Below are positions 46,135-58,105 of a stretch of DNA of 64,000 nucleotides, piece after piece (the first letter of the stretch is position 1; each line of letters opens with the position of its first letter). The notes beneath the pieces were generated by a model. The model saw nothing but the letters and a program-made list of their open reading frames with translations, was not told the origin of the DNA and made no database searches. A program made the position numbers and the translations under genes. This stretch comes from Tetmemena sp. SeJ-2015 (lineage: Eukaryota; Ciliophora; Spirotrichea; Sporadotrichida; Oxytrichidae): contig JAJKFJ010021624.1 of the NCBI GenBank assembly GCA_027382625.1, forward strand, positions 156,615 to 220,614, read 5' to 3'.

Positions 46135-47183
46135 ATGGTGAAGAATTTGACTGCTGAACTTATCTAGACCAAGTGTCAGACCTCAAATTTGCTCACTATC
46201 AAGAACTTGAACTTCTATGGAGCAGACTTAAACGACGTCTCGCTACTGAAGGAAATGCCGAATATAGAAATATGCTCTCTGTCTCTCAATAAAATAACGA
46301 CGTTGAGAGATTTCGCCTCTCTTAAGAGAATGAGCGAGCTGTACTTAAGAAAGAACCTCATCTCAGATCTACTTGAGGTGATTTCACTAAGCAGCATATT
46401 TATTCGTTTCTATGTGAAGTATTTGTCTCAATGCTAGAGCCTGAAAGTTTTGTGGCTGAGTGAGAATCCAGTGTCTCAGCACCCTCTTTACCGCAAGTTC
46501 ATCATTAAAATGATCCCTAACCTCACAAAGCTGGACGACAGCAATATTACAAATGAGGAGAGACAGGAAGCTCAGAAAACTAAGATCACTGAGTAAGATA
46601 TCGTCAGCAATAACCCAAACATTCTCAACTAAGATCATCACAAATCTTTGCTTATATATTTAGATGCTGACTACTATCAAGGAAGACCAGTCTCGCAGCC
46701 TCACGGAGATCGGTAGCAAAACAGCGCCTCAGCACAGAGTATGGTTTCCCCTGTGGACAGACCCAAGACTACATCCGCTCAGAACAGAGGCCGCTCTCCA
46801 GTGGGGTTAGGAATGATCGGAGGAAGTCAACAATAAACAAATAATCTCGGTGCTCTACAAAATTAAAATTAATAACAGCAACCCTAATCAATTTATCTCA
46901 TCTTCTATCATTATATATTAGAATACACTCAGATTTTATTTAGTAGCCGAACTCCTCCAATAATGCCGCTTCAAACATGCTTAAACTAAATATAGATTAG
47001 AGTCTTTTATTCTTATTAAGAATATATTTTAACAACAACAATAACAACAGTCAAAGGAATGAGAATATACTGTGTGCGGTATTAGCATTACTGAAGGAAC
47101 TAGATGAAAACGGTTTGGAGTTGGTCAAAAGAGACATTGATCGTAAAATTCAATAGAAAAGAGCTAGTGGTGGGTAGCAATGA
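46135..47183 (+). CDS. CFAP410: CFAP410 (C21orf2) homologue, leucine-rich repeat ciliary protein
   Basis: CFAP410 acts at the ciliary base with NEK1. The N-terminal LRR region is highly recognisable: MVKNLTAELIQTKCQTSNLL, LNFYGADLNDVSLLKEMPNI, LSLNKITTLRDFASLKRMSE, LYLRKNLISDLLEVKYLSQC and LKVLWLSENPVSQHPLYRKF. The LRR cap IPNLTKLDDSNITNEERQEA follows, then a Q/S/P-rich linker. The small helical C-terminal domain reads ENILCAVLALLKELDENGLE plus VKRDIDRKIQ. Stop TGA 47181. One IES (46378-46417, pointer GTGA) interrupts the LRRs; at least one more lies between about 46870 and 46990. Confidence 0.9.
46378..46417. other. 36-bp IES, pointer GTGA
   Basis: GTGA at 46378-46381 and 46414-46417. Excision gives LLEVKYLSQCQSLKVLWLSE. 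Confidence 0.8.
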
Positions 47184-47443
47184 AACACTAATATATAAAA
47201 TATTGAATACAGTATGAAGCATAATGATATTTAAGAAGAAACTGGATCTTATACTCTGATAAGCAAGGACTAATAAATGTTAGTAGTATTTCTAAAATAT
47301 CTTTACAACATGAAATGATATTTGAGTTGAAATGAATCTGTGCGCATAAGAATGAAAGAACTAAATGAAACGAATCTTCTACATTAACTCCAATTTAAAA
47401 TGATCTTCCAGAGAGAAAATGTAGTTATGCTATCTTCATTTAA

Positions 47444-48088
47444 TCAGTGAAGCCTTGGACCTGCTTCGCTATCATTATCTCTAGTATGATCATGGTCTAT
47501 GAGATTTTCATTTAGCTGGCTTTGTTTTTCTGAGCTGTGTCCCTTCTTTTTCTTTTTCTTCTCACTGGTGTGTTCCTCCTCAGTAGGTTTCTCTTTCCAA
47601 TTATACTTCTCTATTAAAATAAGTTATGATAATTCCAAGTGCCGTTCTTTCCATGAATTCCTCCTGTGATTCTGAATGTTCTGTAGGCCTGGCTTACAAA
47701 GAAGAGAGCGCATCCATAGTAGATCAAGTTAAGAACAAAGAACAACAAGTTGAGGCCAGTGTGCTGGAATAGGTTGAAGAACCCATACACGATTCCCAAA
47801 AATAGAGTTACTATGTACAGAATCACCTAATACTCCTTCAGTGTTAAGTAAGCACTGTAGCTCCATGCCATATAAATCAAATTAAATTATCAATTAAATT
47901 GAATGCAGCGTATAGTAGTTCCTAGATCATGGAGTAAAAACCGATTGCAGTCAGAGAAGCGAAGAAGAACAAGCAGTGAAAGACACAGCAAACCTTCAGG
48001 TAGAGCGCAATTTATCTCCCTCAACAGTGTCCGCGTATTTTGGTTTGTCTGGGTAGAGGCGGAAGAAGATGCGCTGAGGAATGTTCAT
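47444..48088 (-). CDS. Four-TM protein, probably SCAMP-like
   Basis: Starts MNIPQRIFFRLYPDKPKYAD. Hydrophobic segments follow: LKVCCVFHCLFFFASLTAIG, then VILYIVTLFLGIVYGFFNLF and LLFFVLNLIYYGCALFFVSQ, with an interfacial AYRTFRITGGIHGK and a Lys/Glu-rich tail ending GPRLH (TGA 47444). The layout resembles secretory carrier membrane proteins that recycle vesicle cargo, but key NPF motifs are not visible. A one-base frame change near 48025 (DTVEGDK to LYLKVCC) and an insert near 47900 imply a small IES or an error. Extra N-terminal sequence may lie upstream, at 48100-48390. Confidence 0.55.
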
Positions 48089-48392
48089 TTTATTAAACTA
48101 TAATACTTGGCCTCTTTTAATTCGATAATCAGTTTTTATTAGAGTTTTGTTCATCATTCTAAAGAATAGAGATACTTGAAAGGCTTATATTTATTCATCA
48201 TTACGAAATCAAGAAGTAAGTGAAAATATATAATCTGAGTGAGATTTTGATTTAGATCATTTGAAGATTAAGCTTTAGCTGATTAGACTGCCATTTAGAT
48301 TCATCTGAACTAGAAAAAGACATCGGTGTAGTTGGGATCCTAGTTTTGAGTGGGCCCTACTCCTCCCTAATGAAACTAAGCTTCATTAACAG

Positions 48393-48735
48393 TCATCTAC
48401 TGAAATTTATAAGAATAAAAATCTATATTGAAAATTCTCACTTTTATAAAATGAGTCAGGGTTGCGGGACTTCCTGAAAAGGAGAATATGCGCCTCAGGT
48501 ATGTACACCAAGTAATGCTCATAGTTGTCGCCAATCTAGACGCCCAAATTTCTCCATTCTTCCTCATCGAGAAGAGATCCCTTCTACAATCTCTCCTTTA
48601 CTTTTTATTTATAAGTAAACTATCTATTATGAATATAACTCGTTCAAAAAGCTCTTTAGTCAAAACCACATTTCGGTAGATGTAGTTGTCGTCCTAGAAC
48701 TTTTCTCCGTATTCAATCTCTTGAGGAAACTTCAT
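48393..48735 (-). CDS. CKS1: CKS1, cyclin-dependent kinase regulatory subunit
   Basis: A small phospho-adaptor bound to CDKs. Visible segments: MKFPQEIEYGEKFQDDNYIY, RNVVLTKELFER, then LLDEEEWRNLGVQIGDNYEH, YLVYIPEAHILLF. These match the CKS pattern EI.YS.KY.DD.YEYRHVVLPK, EEWR.LGV and HILLFRR. Between FER and the second half lies an IES of about 60 bp (GA pointer likely). A second short IES at the end would give HILLFSR followed by TGA at 48393, the normal family terminus; unspliced, the frame reads a longer tail. Confidence 0.88.
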
Positions 48736-48936
48736 TCTACAAACAGGGTTTCAATATATAAAACACAGTTTTGGGAAACTCTTACATTCACACAATTTTA
48801 ATTGACTGTTGCTTTAGATTTAAAGATTAATAATTATACACAAATTTTGAAGCTTGTTAATTGATTAAGGGAAAGTAGATTGAGTGTTTTATTATATTTG
48901 AGTAAATTAATTTATAAGTAGATTATCTTGAAATCA

Positions 48937-50360
48937 ATGGCGGAGCTTAACAACAGTCTTGAAGTTAAACCAAATCAGCACTAATCTCTTCATTCTTTAA
49001 TTTACAAATTAAGTGTTCTCTTGGAGGAGAAAACGGTAAATTTAACAATGGACAGGAAAGAAATTACACTTCCTCTTCTTAACGCAATATGGCAGACTCG
49101 CAGCCAGAGGGAGTAGGCATGAATGGATCTAGTGGAAGGAGGGGTGAAGAACTGGTGCTCCCTGAGATATCAAGTAAAAATGGTGGAAGCCTCAGTATCC
49201 AAGAAGTCGCTGTAAATAATCAGAAACAAATGGCCGCACGCAGAGCCGACAGATCTAATAACAACACTATAAGTATAAAATCATACTTTATATAAACAGC
49301 TTAGGGATGAATAAGTCTTAGAGCTAAAGCAAACTGCAGTTGGAAGGAGGCTTCGGCGGCTCAAATAGTTTGCGCGGTAACGGCGGGCCAGCTGGAGGGA
49401 TCTTCTCAAGTACAATGAGTTCATTAAACTTGTTCAATGCTCAAAAGACGAGGCAGAAGTAAGTTCTTGTCTCATTCTATTAGCTTTTACTGATAATGAT
49501 TTCAGGATGGAGAAAGATGCTTAGCTGCTTGCAAATCGCATCGCTTTATTAAAGTAAGAGGAGATGCGCACTTGGAAGAAAATTGAAGAGACCAAGAAAA
49601 GGACAACCGATATCCTGCTTCTGAAACAGAAAAACTTCGAAAAGCTCAGCCAAGTAAGTGATCAATTTCTAGAAAAACTCAAAATAATTGCTTATGAGAG
49701 ATCTTACTAAAAATGTAGCATAATTAAGCTAACATCAAGAATGAGAACTACTTCATATCTTATAATCTGAGAGTATTTTAATTTGACTTGAAAGACAATC
49801 AGCAAGAGAATTTTGAGCTGGCTAAAAAGCGTATAGAGGAAAAGAGGAAAATTGAGGTAGATCTAGTAGAGTAGAAGCGAGAGCAGGCTATAAAAATCAA
49901 GAAACTAAGCAAGAAGAATGACAAGAAGCACGCTAAATTCCTATAAAGGGTGTAGTCAGAGAACCATTTGCGAGGCTAAATGATTAAGCAGAATGAGTAG
50001 TATGCACGGCTGAAGAGAGAGGCATAGGAGAGGAAGCATTAAAATGAAGTGAAGTAGTTCTATGACTAGAGAGTCAATAAGGAGGAAAAGAAGATTAACA
50101 GAAAAGAGCGCGAGCTTCTCTAAATGGAGATGCTAGAGATGGAGCTTATCAAGAATCTCCAAAGCACATAGAATCTGCAAAAGACTGCTTACGGAGATTT
50201 AGAGAAGGCTCTGATGCTTCAGACTGTTAAAACTGGCGATGAGGCTTTAGAAACTCAATTCTAACTGGGCAACTATCTCACAGAGGCAAATGACTAGCAA
50301 AAGTCAAAGAAGAAAAAACTTAGATCAATCAGTCAAGCCCAGAAAGAGTTTTCTCTCTGA
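48937..50360 (+). CDS. Coiled-coil protein
   Basis: The main frame starts MADSQPEGVGMNGSSGRRGE (49089); a short upstream frame MAELNNSLEVKPNQHQSLHS (48937-49122) overlaps it and may be an earlier exon or a separate small ORF. After a Gly-rich stretch (VGGGFGGSNSLRGNGGPAGG) come MEKDAQLLANRIALLKQEEM, RTWKKIEETKKRTTDILLLK, then a long coiled coil (KKRIEEKRKIEVDLVEQKRE; INRKERELLQMEMLEMELIK) ending QKEFSL, TGA 50358. Introns with GTAAGTTC...TTTCAG and GTAAGTG borders separate the pieces near 49460 and 49650-49790. It is likely a cytoskeletal or ciliary protein; the family is unknown. Confidence 0.65.
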
Positions 50361-50537
50361 TATCTATTGTTAATGATCTAGTATATTTGCTGAGTGATAG
50401 CTGAATTTTCATAAAGTTTAATTATAATGATAAGTTGATTATGATTAGAAATATTAAATACTACCCACCCATCCATCAGTCACGGTGATTAAAATCTCTT
50501 TAATACTGAACTCATTATTAAACTTATAATTTTCAAT

Positions 50538-52864
50538 ATGTCACTTTCTAAATTCTTAATCGCAGGCGCGGGAGTAGCCCTATGTAAGTTATTTCATACT
50601 AAATGAAGGATCTACCTTGGATCTTCATCTTTACTGGACTTGGAAATTGATCTGAAGCAAGACTCCTCTATTTAAATGCAGTGAAGTCTTTGAGATAATA
50701 TTTTGCTAATTGCATAAGAATAATTTCTGATGATACATTTTAGTGGGAGCGGCAGCTTTTTTCCTGTCAAAGGAGGAGAAGGATCAGCAGTTCGATCCTA
50801 AGGTGCACACTTTAGCGAAATTGCATGAAATCTTGGACGATTTGTACTTAGAGTACAGCTGCGGCTACGTATTTTACTACTACCTCTTGCTGGACATCAT
50901 TACTGCTAATGAATCCTCTAAGAACCAAGATATCGAAAGAATCAGGTTTAAACTTATTTGCTAGTTTGTATTTTCATGAGTTGAAAGAACCAAGAGACAA
51001 GCGAGAGATTACACTACCTCTAGGGACTCTATGGTGTGCAAGACTCATCAAATCTCTCCAGACATCCTCGCAGACTACATCAAGCATTCACACAAAGCAT
51101 TTATACATATCTTATAACTGAATTATAATTGGTTGATTACGCTAAGGACAGGTAAGAGCAATCTTATATTTATAAAGCAGTATAATACCTTCATATGAAT
51201 TAAAGCAAAGAACTAACCTAAATTGTTTAGTAAGGTGAGAGAGATCACCTCAGATATTGAAAGCTTGTATGAGCAGATGTTAGAAAAGAACTATCTCCCT
51301 GAGCTCAAGTAATTCACCAACCCTGAGCAGCTAAACTTCAAATCATTACTTCGTATTATTAATTATAAGTGTTAAGGATTAACAATCCTAAAATCGGAAT
51401 TAGGTTTGGCAGTCATTTCTTTAGAGTGTGATTCATTTAAATGGACGCTTACTTGAGAATCGTGAGGAAGATGCTCGCGTGTGTGAGATACGAGGCAAAC
51501 CTAGAGTGCCAGCGCATTTTCAAGGACTCCCCAACCAAAAAGACTAGTCTGACTGAAGAGGAATCAGAGGTCCTCCTAAGAAAATTCAAGAGACCAAACA
51601 GGAAGGCTATAGATTGAAGATATTGGCTGAGAACGAAATCCAAATACCAGCTAACCAGACACCAAAGAGAATTATGCAGAGAGCTTATCTCACATACTCA
51701 ACTATGAGAGTTAATGGACTTCCCAACAACAAACCATGGATGGAGAAGGTCCAGCACGAGCACTCTATCCATAAAAAAACAATGATTACAAAGTTTATAT
51801 CCATGCAAAGATTTTTGACAAGATTGCTAGAGGCGAGAAAGTGGAAGGCATTGATGAGAATCCACTTGAGGGCAAGGAAGTTGATAACTATGAAGCTATG
51901 CTAGTGCCTGCTACTCTCTTCAAGCGCAAGAATGACAAGGGCGAGGAGGAGGTCTCTCTCCAACCTGATGCCAAAATGCTCAACGAAGCAGATTCTTTAC
52001 TTAAAAAGCACAAGACCAAGAAAGCATTCAAATTTTATATTAAATTTTCAGTATTAGTGAGGGGAAATTTGATTTTAGTAGAAGATCTGCACAAATTATC
52101 GAAAAATTGCACTCTGAAGTTTGTCAGTTTGATATATGACCCCTTCATTAGTAAGTTTGTGGACATTGCATGATAAATATAAAGATTTTAATAGCTCAAT
52201 AAAGATTATGAATCGGGATTTTACTAAACTTCATTCCTTAATAATTTGAGATAATAGCTTCCACTAAAGGGCTAATGGTAAATATTATTATGATTTGAAG
52301 CTTTTGAAGATTTACTGTGAAGGTAAAATTTATTAAATGATGATAAGTGTCAGTAATCAAATTTTGATAATAAGCAGCTGTGAGCCAAGAGGCAGAGGCA
52401 GCAAAGCAAGCTCCAGTAGTTGTTGAGGAGAAGCAACAAGAGCTATCAGTTTCTGAGGTTGAGGAAGTGAAGCAAGCAGAAGTGAAGGAGGCAGTAATCC
52501 AAGAGCAGGCAGCTGAAGCTCATCAAGAGCCAGCAGCTCAAGTCGAAGAAATCCAAAAGCAGCCACAGCACGCTGAGATTGAGCAACCACAAGTCATTGC
52601 TGAAGTCAGCCATTAGGCAGAGGTCCAAGCAAAGGAGAATCAAGAGGCAGCAAACCCAGTTGCTCAATAAGAGTCATCTGAAGCTGTCCAATCCGTTCCA
52701 GTTGTTGAAGCTGAGAATTAATGCTTTAATTTATTATAATCAAGTTCAAGACAGTCAGTGAATAAGTCAAGCTTGATAGGTCAAAAGCGATCATCAACAG
52801 CTATTCTTTTACTTTATCATAATTCTAGATTTACAAAAATTAATGTGGTTACTGAATGTCAGTG
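50538..52864 (+). CDS. Unknown protein with N-terminal membrane anchor and Glu/Gln/Ala-rich tail
   Basis: Starts MSLSKFLIAGAGVAL and, after an intron of about 160 bp (GTAAGTTATTTC...TTTTAG), continues LGAAAFFLSKEEKDQQFDPK, making a single N-terminal hydrophobic anchor. Further coding segments in changing frames are HTLAKLHEILDDLYLEYSCG, SPDILADYIKHSHKAFIHIL, REITSDIESLYEQMLEKNYL, YLRIVRKMLACVRYEANLEC, KKTSLTEEESEVLLRKFKRP and IFDKIARGEKVEGIDENPLE. The end is low-complexity (EAEAAKQAPVVVEEKQQELS onward). Several IESs are implied. No family is recognised; the last TGA in frame is at about 52864. Confidence 0.55.
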
Positions 52865-53026
52865 ATGTTCAGTAAAAAGGAAACAATTAGAGGTAGCATC
52901 ATCATCCTCTTTATTTAACAGAATTTAATTCCACCTTACATATTTCAAAAAAGAATTTGAGGTCAGTTATTTAATATGCATTGTAAGATAAGAAATAAAA
53001 GTGAGTTTCAGTTTTCCAGATAATGA

Positions 53027-54838
53027 TCACTTGAATTGGAACATACTGTCCTCTTCTATTATAATCCCATTGTCCTAGTATTTAAGACTGCTATAAAAAT
53101 ATATACTTCCCCTAGGTTGAATGTGGTCTTGGAAACTGCTAATTTACTTTTGAGACTGCTGTCTTGCTGCAGAATAGTTTGATCTCTTCTGTGTCTATTA
53201 CTTAGCCTTGTCAGTTTTTTGTTGTTAAGGCCCTGTGGTTTGAGACTGTTGTTAATCGAGCAAATCTTTTGCCTAATTTGCTACCTCCTCTAAACTTATA
53301 AAATTTAATTTCTCTTCCATGGGTATTATGTGACCAAAACCGAAGTCATTCACAGGGATGCTTAAGCTCTAGCCTTTATTCTGGAAATTCAGCTTCTGAG
53401 TCATCTTAGGAGTGACTTCTCCTGCGTTAGTGGAGCTGAGATGTGTAGCTGCAAAGCCAGACTTCCTGTTCCCTCCTCCAAAAATAGCAGCTCCAGAAGA
53501 AGACCCCATCTTCATAGTGGTAGAAGTCTTGATGCTCTCACCTGGATTAAACAGAGTGGATTGCGGTTGGAGGGAAGTGAACTTTCGTTTTAATACCTCA
53601 TAAAGATCTATCTACTTAGTTTGATTTGCTACCTAATCTTGAAGCTTAAATTTTAAATGTTCTTGTATTATTTTTTATGCTTCCTAATTTGCTTTTGAAG
53701 TTTTCTTTCTCCACTCTCCATCTTTTCAATCCTCTTGACTTTGTTTCTAAGCTCTTAAATTATCTTATCTATCAAAGTCACAGAGAAATTTACAACCTTT
53801 ATAGATCAAGATAAAGTTTTTATAAGAGGTGTACTTAGCGATCAATCTCTAACTAATGCCATTGGAAGCAGCTGAGCCTGGAATACTACTCTATTTTAAA
53901 TCTTGAATTCCAGCTGCAGAAACCAGGTTTAAGCCACTTGAAACTCTAATATTTGAGGACTCTCTACGACCAGCGTTCTTCTTTGTAGACTGACCTCCTG
54001 AGAGAATTGGAGTGTCTTTGAACATTTCTTCATCTTTCTCTGATATTCTGGAGTTGTCAGATAAAGACTCCAGGTCATCTTAAGGCTTAGGTAGAATTAA
54101 TTGCTCGGTGTCAATGTTATTAGAGTCCCTTTACTGAGGAGAAGTTAGTTGAAGCTTGATCGCAGAATTGGAAGTCTTGGCCTTCAAAGCGGCCTCATTT
54201 TTCTATTGCTCTTCTACTAAAAATGAAAATCTAAAAATGTGATTAAAGCTTCTTTAGCTCCCTTTATCGCAGGAGGGTTCTTATCAAGCTTAATTTGAAA
54301 CTCCTCAAATATGTCCTTGAACTTTTGAAACCTCGGAGTGAGTTCATTAAAGCTTGAAGCCCCGCGGATTGAGAGTTTCTCATTTTAATTTTGAATATCC
54401 TTTAGCTAGTCCTCTGCAGTCTCTAGTTTTATCTTGTGCTTTTGCAGGAGGATGAGACTGGTTTCCAAGTGCTTGCATTTATCCTTCAGCTGCAATTCCA
54501 TCTCATCCTTCCTCTTTTCCGCAAGATTAAATTTCTTAACTAGGTCTTCGTTTTATTCCAACAGCCTATCACGATGTTCACAGACTGACTTGTACTCTTT
54601 TCGTATTCTTTAGTTTGAAACCATCAGTTCTTCAATCTCAATCTGAGCCTCGGATAGCTTATAATAACAGAATAAGTTTGGAATGTAGATGCAGTTATAA
54701 ATTGCAAGATGTTCTTGTCTTTATGGATATCAGCATTCTATATTATATGAGAATCCTTGAGGAAAAAATTCCAAAATTTATTAGTTATACCAAAACGTTA
54801 TATCATCAAATAAACAATCACTTATTGTACTCAGTCAT
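53027..54838 (-). CDS. Coiled-coil protein
   Basis: After removing the IES at 54658-54825, the start reads MTEYNKLSEAQIEIEELMVS. A long coiled coil follows (KEYKSVCEHRDRLLEQNEDL; MELQLKDKCKHLETSLILLQ), then FNELTPRFQKFKDIFEEFQI, a Ser/Asp-rich linker (LSDNSRISEKDEEMFKDTPI), and basic/Gly segments (MKMGSSSGAAIFGGGNRKSG). It ends EEDSMFQFK, TGA 53027. Frame changes near 54215, 53890-53800 and 53640 imply more IESs or introns. Nothing identifies a known family; a structural cytoskeletal role is plausible from composition only. Confidence 0.62.
54658..54825. other. IES of about 163 bp, pointer ATAAG
   Basis: CTTAT on the plus strand at 54658-54662 and 54821-54825. Excision fuses MTEYNK to LSEAQIEIEEL, supplying the start codon of the coiled-coil gene. 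Any frame read across this stretch on the plus strand is a shadow. Confidence 0.75.
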
Positions 54839-54865
54839 CTTAATGTTTTCTTATCATATTCGTGG

Positions 54866-56417
54866 TCACTAATTTTTCTTCTTACTCTTGCCTACAGGCT
54901 CTATTTTCTTGCTTGTGGTCTATTTCAAAGAGCAAGGACAACACATGCAGAATGGAGTGTTGCAAATCTTTAGCATAATTTCTACCTAGTTTAATTCCTG
55001 CTCTAGTTATTTCCTGGCAATTTCATCTCCTTGAAGAGTCATCATGTGAAGTCTATGGTATTTTGTCTTTAATCTGCTAGCAGTTTTTCCTGTCATAACG
55101 AAGTTGTTTATAATAAGGATACCGTCTTCTTCTCCCAAGGAGATTTAATAGAGCCCATCGAAAGCTGATGGCAAGGGTTTTAGGTAATCTTGCTTCATGT
55201 TAGGGGGCCAGTCTGTGGACAATGTGCGGATGTTATTTGCACAAATCTTGGCACAAACCCTCAAAGGGTACATAGTCTTCTCCTCATTCGCAGGAGTTTA
55301 AGCTACGTCACCAAAACAAAAGATGTTTTCGAAAACTTTAAGAGGCAGCATGAATCTCTGCTCTTCACTGTGGGAGCGATCGATCTCATCTAACTAGTGT
55401 TAAGCAGTACTCACTGAGGTTGTCTTATTTCTAGTGGTTGTTGTAAGTACTAAGATAGTGGGATGCGCATTTGTTACCTGCAGATATTAGTTCACGTGAA
55501 TTCGCCCAGAGTCAGTTAAGCAATCTCTGAGATGAGCATTTGATGATTTAGAAATGAATTCGGTCATGTATGTATAGCCTGTGCACTTAATCACATGCTC
55601 GAATCGATGGTCATCTCTGAAAGAGTTTTCATAGATCTCATTTAAATAAGCTTCAACTCCATTCTTAACCATGAATTGCATTGCGTATTCCTGAGCCTTA
55701 GCCGGAAAATTTGGAAGGAGAGAATCCTCTCTACTTATAATTGCAATTCTCTTCCCTTCAAAATCTTGGCCAGTGAGTTAAGCTCTCTCTAAAGCTTGCT
55801 TCTACTACTGAAGCAGTTCGCCTACTGTTTCTATTCCCACTGGTCCAGCTCCAACTACTAGAATACTCTTCGCTCTTTTTATTGCTTCTTATTCGAGTGC
55901 CAATTTATTCCTTCGATCCTCTAAGATTCCTGACCTCTGAAAATTTGATAGGCGAGGGGTATGAAGCTCCTGTGCAAATCGCCAAGAAATCATAAAAATT
56001 TAATGCTATAATAAATTTTCATTTATTGATCATAGTCCCTAAATTCTAACTCTTGTGTGAGTCCACTTCTGACCAGGATTTAATTTTGTTCAGGGAATAT
56101 TTCCTCAAGAGTAGCGTGAATGAACTCTACTTTTTTGGCATGAGTTTTGAGAATCTGAATATAGTTGAGTGCCGACTGGTCAAAATGCGAGTCATCGATC
56201 AACGATCTGGAACTAGTGCAAATGTATTCAAAGTACTCATTCTTATCTATCATCTAATATAATAGCTAAGATTGAATGACTCTCTTATTTCAATCATGAT
56301 GACATCATGAGTATTCCACAGCTTTTCAGCGAGGGCGAATCCAGCGAAAGAGCATCCTACAATTATCACCCTCTTATCAAAGGCAACTGGATCAACCTTA
56401 GAACAATATTTTCCCAT
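54866..56417 (-). CDS. AIFM2: FSP1/AIFM2-like FAD-dependent oxidoreductase
   Basis: NDH-2-type flavoprotein; animal FSP1 reduces ubiquinone at membranes and limits lipid peroxidation. The start MGKYCSKVDP suggests N-myristoylation, as in FSP1. The FAD-binding fold reads RVIIVGCSFAGFALAEKLWN (one Gly of GxGxxG is Cys/Ser). The NAD fold reads AKSILVVGAGPVGIETVGEL with RIAIISREDSLLPNFPAKAQ. Then come FEHVIKCTGYTYMTEFI, FCFGDVAQTPANEEKTMYP (the GD motif that contacts FAD), and a basic tail VGKSKKKN, TGA 54866. IESs interrupt it near 56245-56285, 55970-56035 and 55390-55490, among others. The family is clear; the FSP1 assignment rests on the myristoyl start and best motif match. Confidence 0.8.
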
Positions 56418-56606
56418 TTTAAGTATAGTTATGTTTTAGAGTGCCTGTATTTTCTCAAGTGAGAATTATTTAATGCAAAATTGGAAATAAGTTCCTAATT
56501 CAAATTCAAACCAAATAATCCTTAATAGCTTTTAAATCAATCATTCATAAAAGGGAATAGAGATAAATAATTTTATGCAATTAATCTATAATAAATTTTC
56601 CTGGTA

Positions 56607-57973
56607 ATGAAAGATTATAAATTTGTAAAAGCACTTACTCTTTATTTGCTTGTAAGAATTCTTGCAATGATATTTAGAATAGATTAATGTTGCAGCTGCG
56701 AACATGTGGGACAACATTTACAGGAACTCTATTGCCCCTAAAATCTAGCTGCCTAAATAGTTTGAGTTGAGATTCCAGCATTCTTTAATTATAATAAAAT
56801 CCTAAATTTTAATTTTCATTGCATAACGAGAGGCATCACAAACTTAACCCAGAGCAGACTTCTTATGTGAACTCGCAATTGAAAGTAGACACAATAAACG
56901 ACGCAATTTTGCTCGATAGTTCACTCTAGATCCCTGGACTTGAACCCCTTCAGATTCAAAGCTTACTCCTTGATTTGAAAAATAACAGAATAGGAGTAAA
57001 GAACAATGTACAATTTGTCTTTAAATTTAAGAGATATAACTTAAAATGAAAAGTGTATGTTCTTCTCCCTAAAGCTTGAAATGCTTGAAGATTTTAAATA
57101 GGTATATTAGTTTAGACTTGTATGTGAAAATTCCTACCCTTTAAAACCTACTTGAAATGTGGCCTTATCTGATGTTGTACAACAGCACAATTCAAATGCC
57201 TGTCCCTAGTGTATTTGAGCATAATTATACAAAGCCCGAGCCCACCCCTACTGCAACCCCTACTTAACAGCCCTCTGACCCCATTCCAGAGCCTACACCT
57301 CAACAAAATGACACATCAACAAATGACACCTCATCTAATGAAACCACCTCAAATGACACATCTCCTGCTTAAGATGGAGTTCAAACTGAAAAATTTAGAG
57401 CAAAGCATATTTAGTCACGTATCCTAAATGCTGTAAAAACTTTACTAACCAAATCTGATAATCAAAACAAGACTAATCAGGAAACTATTTTCGGGAGCTA
57501 CCATGAATATCTATTCTCTGATCCATTGCAGACTGAGAATTCAGATAGAACTTGCATCAAACTGTACTTTGATGCGGCTGATAATTAACTCAAGAAGATC
57601 ATAGTTTATGAGAACTATCAGTAGATTTACAGAGGGAATGAATTGATAAATAGTTAAGGAATTAATTATCCCCTAACGGGCATATAATACTTAATCGATT
57701 TAAAGTAATTCACAGGCGTAACTCCTTGATCAGTTGTGCCACTTCACCGCGAAAGCCCAACGTGGGAATGAATTGAATCTAGTTGACACTATCAAAGATA
57801 AAATTTATTTCATGTTTAAAGAAGCATCCTTCGAAAAAGAAGAATTAGCAAAAGATTTTTAATGCAAAATAGCAAGTGAACAAAACCAAAAGATGTTCGA
57901 GAACTACATTACCAAATTTTCAATAATTTTAATTTTATACTTTAAATTCTTGAAGGTAATCCATTGCTCTTGA
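56607..57973 (+). CDS. Unknown secreted or membrane protein with signal peptide
   Basis: The signal peptide MKDYKFVKALTLYLL joins INVAAAN after a 31-bp intron (56652-56682). The lumenal sequence runs MWDNIYRNSIAPKIQLPKQF, HHKLNPEQTSYVNSQLKVDT, LQIQSLLLDLKNNRIGVKNN. A Pro/Thr/Asn/Ser-rich linker with many N-x-T/S sites follows (TPTATPTQQPSDPIPEPTPQ), then FGSYHEYLFSDPLQTENSDR, LKKIIVYENYQQIYRGNELN and KEASFEKEELAKDFQCKIAS. The end is hydrophobic (ILILYFKFL), TGA 57971. IESs: 56778-56824 (pointer GCAT) and 57634-57776 (the short dispersed element). More breaks lie around 57055-57200. The family is not recognised. Confidence 0.65.
56778..56824. other. 43-bp IES, pointer GCAT
   Basis: GCAT at 56778-56781 and 56821-56824. 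Removal yields RFQHNERHHKLNP in frame. Confidence 0.7.
57634..57776 (-). mobile_element. IES made of the short dispersed element, copy 2, pointer of 13 bp
   Basis: GGGAATGAATTGA occurs at 57634-57646 and 57764-57776. Excision gives YRGNELNLVDT in frame; unspliced, the frame stops. The 117-bp content (57647-57763) is about 90% identical by eye to copy 1 at 22541-22659, with the same ends relative to the flanking repeats. A whole IES therefore equals one dispersed repeat, and its pointer equals the flanking duplication. Confidence 0.8.
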
Positions 57974-58105
57974 CGATAGTATGATTAAGAGCGCTATATT
58001 TATTTAGTTTTTGAAAAAGATATTTCTAGTCTTTATCTATCTATAATAATTGTTCGCTTTGGTTTGTAATTCGTTAAAGTAGTAAATTTAACAATCAAAT
58101 TCAAA

